A stretch of 64,000 bases of DNA from Avena insularis (taxonomy: Eukaryota > Streptophyta > Magnoliopsida > Poales > Poaceae): assembly GCA_023614405.1 (NCBI GenBank), contig CM042684.1, positions 205,474,941-205,538,940 on the forward strand, written 5' to 3'. A model generated the notes under the pieces. That model was given only the letters and a program-made list of their open reading frames with translations, ran no database searches and was not told the origin of the DNA. The position numbers and the translations under genes were made by a program. Each line of letters starts with the position of its first letter. Position 1 is the stretch's first letter. Below are positions 56,210-64,000 of the stretch, piece by piece.

Positions 56210-58083
56210 AATACTTTCTTGTTTCCACATTCGGCCGACTTGTGTCCTTTGCCTCCACACTTGTAGCATTCACCGTTAAAGGGTGTATCACTCTTTGTTT
56301 GTTTGCCACTTAGGGGCAGTTTTCCTTGAGGAAGTGTGGGCTTGAAGGAAGGCTTGGAGGTACTTGAGGAGCTTCCATTGAAGGTTGTTGGTGTAGCGGT
56401 TGAAGCTTGCTTGTAGGTGAAATACGTCTTGGGCTTGTTGTACTTGATATCCTCTTGCACTTGACATTCAGCCTTTGTTGCGATGTGCACAAGCTTAACC
56501 ATGTCATTGTATGTTTGGAACTCGACGATGCGCTTGATTGGGTGGTTCAACCCAATAAGGAAGCGTGCCATAGTTTTCTCCATGCGCTCATCAATGTTGG
56601 CACGGGTCAGGTTGAGTTCCATTTCTTTGAAGTACTCTTCCATGGTCTTTGTCCCTTGGCGAAGCGATTGAAGGTTGTTGAAGAGGTCACACGTGTAGTG
56701 CGCGGGGACGAACCAGGATCGCATGTGAGCCTTCATGTCATGCCAAGTTGTGATTGGCGGCTCTTTCCTTGCGTCACGAGCAACTTGAACTTGTTCCCAC
56801 CAAAGGTTGGCGTAATCATCAAACTCAAGCGAAGCCATGGCGACCATCTTCTCGTTGCTATAATTGTGCATGTGGAAGATATTGTCGACTTTGAGTGCCC
56901 ATGAGAGGTATTCTTCGGGGTCATTGGATCCGGTGAACTTGGGCATTGTGAACTTGAGCTTGCCGAAAGTTTCTTCATCATTGCGGTCATTGCGACGAGC
57001 TTGGTGACCTTGTTGATGATCTTGTGGTTGATGAGGTGGAACTTGGTTCTCGCGACCTTGTTGTGGAGCTTGCTCTTGATATTGTTGTTGAGGAGCTTGC
57101 TCTTGATCTTGGCGAGGTTGTTGATGGTGTTGAGGCACTTGGGCCCCATGAGGTTGTTGAGGATATGGAGCCTCATAACGTGGTTGATGATGAAGAGGAG
57201 GCTCGTTCCTCGGTTTGTGATGTTGATTAGGCACATGGGCCTCGAGGAAAAGATCATGGTCGTGAGCCTCCTGACGTGGTGGGCATCTCTCAACTTGTAT
57301 CACTTGATGCTCCAAGTTTTGTTGAGGTGGAGGAGGCACCTCGTGATGACCATGGTGTTGGTGTGAACATTCGTGACATTGATGATGAGGAGGGGGATCT
57401 TGGAGAGCTTCACATCGATGACGAGCTTGATTCTCCAAATTAGAGTCATCACTTGTTGTGTCAAGTATGTGTCGCGATCGATGGTGGTAGACTTGCGGTT
57501 GCACTTGTGGTGGTTCTTGTGGTTGCTCTTGTTGGATCACTAATGCCCTTGCGTGATGACAGTGTTCTTCTTGCCTTGCTCGTGGCCTTGAAGATAAATC
57601 ACCATCATAGCTTGACGTTGCGGCATGCCATGGGGAAGGTACATAGTTCGAAGAACTTCCATCTTCAACCACGGGGGCATCATTGTGTGTTGGAGAACTT
57701 GCATGAAGATCTTGTTGATGAGGTGCGTGACGATGCGAAGAACTTGAAGAGCTTGATGCGCGTGAACATGGTCTTGCCATTCCATCGATGAGGTGTCGAA
57801 GATTGTCATTTGTTTCGGCAACGGAGCGTTGAAGCGCTTCATTTTGATGGCCAAAATTATGATGCATTGCATGCATTTGTCGTTATAGGCCCTCGAAGCG
57901 GTTGTCGATGTTCTTGAACTCGTCTTGCGTCTCGCCAAATTGTTCATCTTTTCGCGTCTCAAGGGCTTGGCAACGTTCACGGAACCTTTGTCGGACGATG
58001 AAGTGACTTGCACGTGTCATGTACGGTCCATGTTCTTCTTCTTGAGGAGTTGGTTGGCTCGACTCACCGTGCCTATCCATCAT
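56210..58083 (-). pseudogene. gag: Gag, element K, cut by element L
   Basis: Starts at ATG 58083 (MMDRHGESSQ) and aligns with the gag at 53939 throughout: N-terminal helices, His/Gln-rich extension (for example NLEHQVIQVE, QQQYQEQAPQQG), the capsid-like domain (KLKFTMPKFTGSNDPEEYL, ANLWWEQVQVARD) and the CCHC knuckle (CYKCGGKGHKSAEC near 56236-56277). One stop, TAG 57885-57883, interrupts it early. After CGNKKV the reading runs into the LTR of L, giving an artificial C-terminus from LTR sequence. The protease and pol parts that belonged here are either lost or are those at 48570-52060. Confidence 0.9.
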
Positions 58084-59296
58084 GCAAAACACACAAGTAT
58101 TGTATATGGAAGTGCAATATGGTGGTGTTAGCCTTGTACCTCACCTTGGAGATTGCACCAAACTAGAAACCACAAGTGAGAGCTATAAGCATGCAAAGTG
58201 GAATCGCAAAGAAAACTCACACTAAAGAAAGAACTAACTCTCAAAAGCTGTGGGTGGAAGGTTAGGGTTGTGGAAAACCAAACGAAACGATCCAAAGAAA
58301 AGGTTATCGTCAAAAGTGGTAAAGAACCAAAGATCAAAGCAAAAAGGAAACGATCTAGAAAACACAAAGATACACACACGTGGAGACGGATGTGGTTAGC
58401 ACGACTATGAAAATGAGCACAAAAGGTCCTAACGAAGACTATGCTTGGTGTCGTGCCAACACAAGGAGAGACCACAACTCGTTTGCCAAAAAGAGAAATA
58501 AGCAACGGATTTGTGCACTTGCCTCAGTCGCGCTCTTTTTCTCTCTATTTGCTTACAAGCTTGAGACTCTCTTTGTATTGGGAGACTATGTATCCTTCTA
58601 TTTTTCTTTTTCTTTTTCTTTTTCTCTTTTTTTATTCCTTTTCTCCCTTTCTATACTACTATGCTAACTATTGTATTTGCTCTCACACTCTCACTTTCCA
58701 AGGACAAGTGCACAATGCTTAGGCAAACACAAAATGAGTTTCTCTCATAGGATAGATACACACAAGGAAGAAGGGTTAACAAGGTGGAGCAAGTTATACC
58801 TTTGGTATTGACGACTTGATACCGGTGTTGGGATGATGTTCGTCGATGAGCGCGGGATGTGAATATTGTTGCGGAAGCTTAAAGTTAAGAAGGTGACATG
58901 CACGTGAAACATTAACAAGCCAAAACTAAAATTAGCGAACAAAAATGGGGGTGAAAATTTCTTGTCAGACAGGGGCGGTAGTACCGCTCAAAAAGTCCGG
59001 TAGTACCGCTTCGCGGATTCCTGGGCACGTGGATCTTGAACTTGAACGCACAATCGGCCCAAAAATCCTCAAATTGGCGGAAAACTGAACAAAATTGGGG
59101 CTAGGGACACACCAAGAAGGTAGATCGATACCTGTAGCAACAAATCTATGGGCCAAAACCACGAAAAACGCACCAATTCCAGAGATCGATCCGAAGGAAA
59201 ATTTGGGGCTCTTTTTTGGGGATTTTTGAAATTTTTGGTGGGTAGAAGAAAAATTTGTTGGGGAATTCGTGAGCAACAAAGCTCTTAATACCTATA
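58084..59296 (-). other. Leader of element K
   Basis: Non-coding leader with a T-rich plus-strand tract (58590-58655), two CGGTAGTACCG palindromes (58976-58986, 58998-59008) and a decayed primer site (gctcttaatacc at 59281-59292; tggtatcaagagc in L). No gene. Confidence 0.78.
58976..59008 (-). repeat. CGGTAGTACCG pair in the leader of element K
   Basis: Two exact copies, 11 bases apart, about 273 nt after the primer site; same core as K's U3 arrays in both LTRs. Confidence 0.9.
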
Positions 59297-59798
59297 TGTT
59301 GAGGGCAAACCTCTAGGGTGGCCTGATCTTTCACGAATCCCACTCAAATCGAGGATGGAGTGCGGGGGAAGGCGGGGAGGACAAACACGACGCACTCACG
59401 CACGAAGAACGCGATGAACACACACACACACAACCATGATACACACCAATATCTCACGCCGGCGGTGACCGGTCCGGCGCAATCCCTAGGATCGACGTTG
59501 GACGGAGGACTCTCTCTCGAACAGATTCAATCTTGACGTCTTGGCGAGATGGGAGATGGGAGATGGGAGACTCGGTGAGATGGGAGATGGGAGACTCGGT
59601 GAGATCTTGACGTCTTGGCAAAGGGACACCGATGCCAAGGCCTTGTGCAATGCGGAGGCACGATGCAATCTCCAACGAGGTTTGGGATATTTGGTGCTCC
59701 TTTGTTAAAGGAGCATGAGGCAAGAATTAGATAGATCCACAAGGGGCTTCCACTAATTCCAAATATCATGCCTAGGGTTTACAATAGAGGTGGGGGGC

Positions 59799-59806
59799 TA
59801 TATATA
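59799..59806 (-). promoter_or_regulatory. TATA box, 5' LTR of element K
   Basis: tatatata in ggggctatatataggat, about 103 bp from the U3 array. Confidence 0.68.
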
Positions 59807-59908
59807 GGATAGCCACAAGTTCAGGGGTAGTTTAGGCAACTAAAGTATCAAAAGGGGGCGTTACAAGGCCAAAAGGGCCGAGCTGGAGCACGCAGGCCCT
59901 AGGGTGTC

Positions 59909-60164
59909 CAGTAGTACCGGTCGGTTGAGCAGTACTACCAGTCAGATCCGGTAGTACCGCTGGAAGGGTGCGGTAGTACCGGAGCGGGTAGAAGCTTTGG
60001 CGTGAGTCTTCAGGTGCACGCGGTAGTACCGCTTGCTGAGTGCGGTAGTACCGGTGGGATCTGGGGCTCCGGGTCCATCTCTCTGCCCGGGGCGGTAGTA
60101 CCGATGTCCATGAGCGGTAGTACCGCTTGGGCGGTAGTACCACTTCCAGGGGCCGGTAGTACCG
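59909..60164 (-). repeat. CGGTAGTACCG array in U3 of element K 5' LTR
   Basis: Seven exact copies and several degenerate ones over about 255 bp at irregular spacing; better preserved than in the 3' LTR. Confidence 0.88.
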
Positions 60165-60388
60165 AGGTCTCCTAGCAGCTGTTGGCTGCCGTGTCTTCAT
60201 ACCTGATGATGCATAGTGTCGGGGCATGAAGTAGCAAGCCATCCAGGGGTGTATCGAAGTCACATGAGTACAAGAGCGAATTCACCTTAGCTTGGAGGAC
60301 TTTGGTTCGAGCGCGAGTCATCGGTCCACTTGGGGGGGCTTGGTGGTGTAGATGTAGAGGCGTCCGTAGGACGGGCTGCATCATGCAA

Positions 60389-61016
60389 CCCAATTGTTAC
60401 AGCGATATGGAGATGGTGATGAGGGTGCTGGCGGAGATGATGGTGATGATGATGATGATGATGATCCCGATGAAGTCCAGTTTGATGTTGGTGTTGATGG
60501 CGACAATCTCCCCTCTCCGGGAAGGAATTCCCCTGGCAGAAATCTGTCTGCAGGAGAGATCTTTCTCGCTCGGTGTTTTCCGCCCTGCAGAGGCGGCACA
60601 ATCTTTCTGTGGTCGCTCCCTAGGTATTAGGGTTCTGTGGAGATAATATACGCCAGAGGGGAGAGCTGGAGGTGGACCAGGGTGGCCACACCACCTGGTG
60701 GCGCGGCCCAGGGTGGCCCATGCCAAGGGGTGGTGTGGGCCCCCTGTGGCCCATCTCCACTCCTCCTTCTGGCAGTCTTCGTCTTCTGGAAAAATAGGAT
60801 TTTCCATATATTTTCCCGAATTTTCTGATCTTCGCGAATTTTGCCTCCAAACAACACCTTTTCCATCAGAATCCTGACTGCAGCGTTCCATGCTCCAAAA
60901 GTCATCAACCATGCAAAAACAGATGAAATAACATAAGTATCATCTCTTAATATGAAATATATCAAGGAATAACAGTAAATTATGATATACAATAGTGATG
61001 CAAAATGGACGTATCA
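60389..61016 (-). repeat. 3' LTR of element J, segment 2 (U3 start)
   Basis: From the K insertion to gacgtatca at 61016. It contains a GAT microsatellite (60439-60472), a GC-rich palindromic block (60681-60752) and a TATA-like ataatatacg near 60641-60650. Confidence 0.85.
60681..60752 (-). repeat. GC-rich palindromic block in U3 of element J
   Basis: Contains gtggccacaccacctggtgg (arms ccac/gtgg), then further ggtggccc and ggggtggtgtggg pieces. A near-identical 27-base core occurs in J's internal region at 63519 onward. Confidence 0.8.
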
Positions 61017-61030
61017 ACTCCCCCCAAGCT
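61017..61030 (-). other. Polypurine tract of element J
   Basis: Plus strand actccccccaagct, a purine run in element sense adjoining the 3' LTR. Confidence 0.8.
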
Positions 61031-63000
61031 TAGACTTCGCTTGTCCCCAAGCGAAACTGAGCTCAATAAACATGGCCTCAGGTTTATGGAGTGAAGAGTC
61101 GATAAAAGAATACGGACAAGAAGCATCACATTCATCAATACATAAGTCATAATAGAAGACAACTCACTATTATATAACTTAACTTGCAATAAGTAACGGA
61201 AACACAATAAAGATACATAAAGTGAATCATAATTGGTAATGGAAAACTTAGCTCTTGGTCGAAGAATAGTTGACAATTTGCTAGAGTTCACAAATAACTG
61301 ATTTTCAATGATAGCTTTCAAAGTAGTAATCACCAAGATAAGAGCAATGTGCAAAACAAGAAACATAAGAAACATGATTGAATAAATCATCATATGAATG
61401 AATGAAACACAACAACTCAAGATACTTGCTGAGGTAGAGGGGAATAGGTTTACTGACTCAACTAAAAGTAAAAGAAAGGGCCTTCGAAGAGGGAAGTAGG
61501 GATTTCAAGTTTCATAAAGAGCTCCCAAAAATTATGGTACTTATTAGTTTTCAGCTCTCATTGCCCCTATCATAGGCATCTTTAGGTGATTAAGGTTAAA
61601 GTGATCAAATATGAGGATATGCTTGACAAGTTGTAAGTTGAAAATCTCATGTCCCTTGAATATGAGGGCCGCTCCTCATGCTACTCAAGTTTAGTCACCG
61701 GTAAGTTCTTGTCATAGTAAGCACATGTGTATCATGGAGAACCGCCAACGGGGTACCCCTTGCCCGATGATACGGAAGAATCCCCATATCAAAATGACAA
61801 GGCAAGCAGACAACGAGCATCTTAGCAATCTTCTTATTTACCATGGGAATATGGTGCTTTTTTCTCTCTTTCCTCTTTTATCATCTCTTTTTTCTCTTTT
61901 TCTAAATCTCTGTCTCTTTTTTATAAGAAGAATGCTTCATAGATGCTTGTTATGGTTATGCTGCAGGTTTCCACCATGACAACATGGATTAGACCGGCGG
62001 CCCAGGTGTTTCTCTAACACACATGCATAACTCCATGGACTTACAATCTCCCCTTTCATTTCACACCGACGACATCCATAGACAAAAGAACATGATATCA
62101 ACTAGGTACAAAGTACCAGTGCAATGTTGAAAGCATTCCCCATGACATCATGGTTCTGCTAATTCACAACTTACAAAGCGCAAGCATATACACAACATAG
62201 ATGGGCACAATGGTTCAAGTTTATTAAATGCAAGAAAGTAAAGTGTGCCATCAAGTTTGTGAGAGCTTTTAATCACTAATTTTTACATAACAAGTTTAAT
62301 TTGGAAGGCAGATAAAACCATGAATTTCCTTGGAATAGCAATAATGCTAATAGGTAGGTATGGTGGACACAAATGGCATAGGTTTGGTTTAAGGATTAGA
62401 TGCACGGGAAGAATTCCCTCTCAGTACAGGTTTTTGGCTAGCAAGGCTGGGTAGCAAGTATAATAGTTGAAGGAAACAAACAAACATACAAGTGATAAAA
62501 ACAAACATGCAATCTTCCTTGGAAGCACAAAATATCTTAACTAGAGAATACTAAACTTATGAGCAAATCAAGAAACAAAGATGATGAAATTATATTTCTT
62601 TAAGAGTACTTTTATCTTTTTCATTCAACTCTCAAATATAGTGTTGCTACTGACCGAGCCAGGATTGCCAAAACCAACTAAATTAACTCCATGATCCCAA
62701 AGTGATACAAATACTAATGATAAGATCAATCATATAACCATGAATTGAAACTAATATAAGATATGCAAAAGAGTAAATGATAGAACTTCTCATTAATATT
62801 TCATAACGGCTACTCACACCAAGGGATGCATATCTAACGAGAGAGGAGACACTTCCATAATGCAAACCATCCTACATGATAACTTCTCTATTCATGATAT
62901 GACTCTACTAAAAAGGTAAAATGGTAGAAGATAGTGATATGATACCGCAGCACTCCCCCAATCTTGGAACAAACCAAGGGGATGCCATCCTGATGATGAA
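61031..63000 (-). other. Non-coding internal region of element J
   Basis: About 2 kb between the small reading frame and the polypurine tract, AT-rich, with a T/C-rich plus-strand tract at 61855-61925. No gag or pol motif and no conserved frame seen. Confidence 0.65.
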
Positions 63001-63381
63001 TTACTCCTTCGGTGGTGGTGGTATTCTCTTGGTTGGTGTGAGGAAATCTTCCAGCATCTTGCGAAGCCTGTTATTCTCCTCATGAAGCATATCCACCTTC
63101 CTCCTCAAGACTCGATACTTGTCACAGAACTCATCAGTGACTCGTAGAGCTTCCACTGCTGCAGGGCAAGAACTGAGATCAAGAGTTGGAGGTATCAGCT
63201 CTTTCATGCCTGCTGTCATGTCCTTTACTTCTTCCCTGCCGTTTCAATCCATGTCTTCGCGCCTAGTTGCGATCCTTTCTTCTTTCACCCATCCTACGAA
63301 GGTCTTCTGCTCAAGATTGTGATGGTGCTCGCGACATCGTCGTAGCTCGTAATCCTTTGAAGATGAACCCCTGAACGACAT
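63001..63381 (-). pseudogene. Small coiled-coil protein frame of element J
   Basis: Minus-strand frame from ATG 63381 (MSFRGSSSKDYELRRC) to a stop at 63001, 127 codons, with a single TGA at 63246-63244. The N-terminal part is basic (ELRRCREHHHN). The C-terminal part (residues about 70-115) has a heptad-like pattern, RRKVDMLHEENNRLRKMLEDF, split here as RRKVDMLHEENN and RLRKMLEDF, suggesting a coiled coil, then a Pro/Lys tail (PPPPKE). It lies downstream of the leader block at 63519-63584, where gag would be expected. It is too short for Gag and has no zinc knuckle. Product unknown. Confidence 0.55.
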
Positions 63382-63518
63382 CTGAACAAAACAGATCGAA
63401 ACAAAAACATGACAAGAACACGATATACGAACCTCGGGGGATCAGGGGGATTATATATTACGAAGTTTCACAACAAAAGGAAGGTACTGGGAGAAAACAG
63501 GTCGGAGACGGAGTTCGA

Positions 63519-63584
63519 GGTGGCCACACCACCTGGTGGCGTGGCCAGGGGTGGGCCCGCACCATAGGGTGGTGTGAGTCACCC
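63519..63584 (-). repeat. GC-rich palindromic block in the leader of element J
   Basis: aggtggccacaccacctggtggcg and following bases match the U3 block at 60681 almost exactly, followed by related but rearranged ggtgg/ccacc pieces. It lies about 140 nt upstream of J's small reading frame. Confidence 0.8.
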
Positions 63585-64000
63585 TGGCTCCGTTTCCGTC
63601 CCTCTTTCGCTTCGTAGCTTTCCTTTTTGGCTAAAAACTACAAAAATATAACTGGATAGATCTTTCGCGGAACTTTTCTTACCAGAACTGTTACCTATTC
63701 GAAAACAGACTCTGTAGGTCTCTGAATTTGGTATTTAGTAGATTCATCCGGAGTCACTACTTGAATGATATCAATATCTTCATCTTCATACTCATATTGC
63801 TTGAGTCATGAAACCTTCCACTTTCTCATTACACCATTTTCTCCACTAACCTGGAAATTTCTTTCACACAAAACTTCACACAATTCTCATTAGCAACATT
63901 AGTATAAGTGAAGTGATAAAACCTTTTGAGCCCAATTTCAACTGAAAACCATCAAAACATAAGCTACTGTAGCAATTCCTTCCGAAAACCCAAAAATAAT
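63585..64000 (-). other. Rest of element J leader to window end
   Basis: Non-coding; the primer site and 5' LTR of J would be further right. I see no gene. Confidence 0.55.

Larger units (their letters stand above)
47546..60383 (-). mobile_element. Element K: gypsy element, hybrid with L
   Basis: The outer LTRs at 47546-48572 and 59297-60383 both carry CGGTAGTACCG arrays and both start tgttgagggcaaacc on the plus strand. Flanks are ttcaa (47541-47545) and tgcaa (60384-60388), one mismatch, within one LTR of J. Between them are K's leader and most of its gag (to 56215), then the 5' LTR, leader and gag start of L, then pol and K's 3' LTR. The simplest reading is L inserted in K's gag, followed by recombination within the shared internal sequence. 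Confidence 0.78.
59297..60383 (-). repeat. 5' LTR of element K
   Basis: A 1,087-bp LTR, tgttgagggcaaacc to gggctgcatca. It includes a local duplication of gagatgggagatgggagactcgg near 59545-59600 absent from the 3' LTR. Confidence 0.9.
46658..64000 (-). mobile_element. Element J: LTR retrotransposon, partial
   Basis: A minus-strand element whose 3' LTR spans 46658-61016 (split by K) with termini TGATACGTCC...GGGTCATCA. A polypurine tract follows at 61017-61030, then internal sequence to the window end. The only coding trace is a broken 127-codon frame at 63001-63381. No gag or pol domain is recognised in the 3 kb visible. The LTR type is common in Triticeae repeats; I do not assign a family name. 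The candidate left target duplication is gaaat (46653-46657). Confidence 0.82.

Noticed and set aside
60439..60472. GAT microsatellite as a functional feature
   Set aside because: Simple sequence in J's LTR; nothing ties it to a function.

Overview
This window looks like intergenic DNA of a large grass genome, most likely a Triticeae species (wheat, barley, rye or a relative). The organism is inferred from the repeats: a BARE/Angela/WIS-type copia LTR, a Sirevirus, and several Ty3/gypsy families. I found no host gene, rRNA, tRNA or CRISPR array. Essentially every base can be assigned to LTR retrotransposons nested in one another, and every gag or pol gene is broken.

Layout (letters are my labels). 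A (1-6595, +): gypsy pol remnant plus a 4.3-kb LTR, sitting in B. B (6596-8813, -): gag-protease fragment of the same gypsy family as K and L. C (8814-46657, +): a Sirevirus inserted in B; its 5' LTR is split by solo LTR D (9150-10074, -) and by element E (10361-43214, -). F (12353-39156, +) is a second copy of the E family inserted in E. F's 5' LTR is interrupted by G (13180-20870, +), a nearly complete gypsy element. F's coding region is interrupted by H (24994-37791, +), a BARE/Angela-like copia. H's 5' LTR is interrupted by I (25838-33068, -), a long-LTR gypsy remnant related to A. J (46658 to beyond 64000, -) cuts C's gag. J's LTR contains K (47546-60383, -), whose gag contains the LTR of L (5' LTR 55203-56209, -). 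Perfect or near-perfect 5-bp target duplications support D (agttc), E (ttatt), F (acatt/atatt), H (gcttg) and K (ttcaa/tgcaa). The deepest chain is B, C, E, F, H, I: six layers.

How the parts relate. K and L are autonomous-type gypsy elements with gag, protease, RT, RNase H and integrase. E and F have LTRs, primer-binding sites and leaders clearly related to K/L, but in place of gag-pol they carry a protein of about 1,000 residues with six Cys-containing repeats and no polymerase. They look like non-autonomous partners of the K/L family.

Most interesting observation: each of these elements carries short self-complementary GC-rich motifs at two fixed places, in U3 about 100-120 bp upstream of the TATA box and in the leader about 250-275 nt after the primer-binding site. 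The motif core differs between elements but matches within an element: GAGACTC in E and F, GACACTC in L, GTAGTAC in K. J shows the same two-site arrangement with an unrelated palindromic block. Boundaries are from reading and hand counting, so most are good to a few bases; those without a target duplication (A left end, G, I left end) are less certain.
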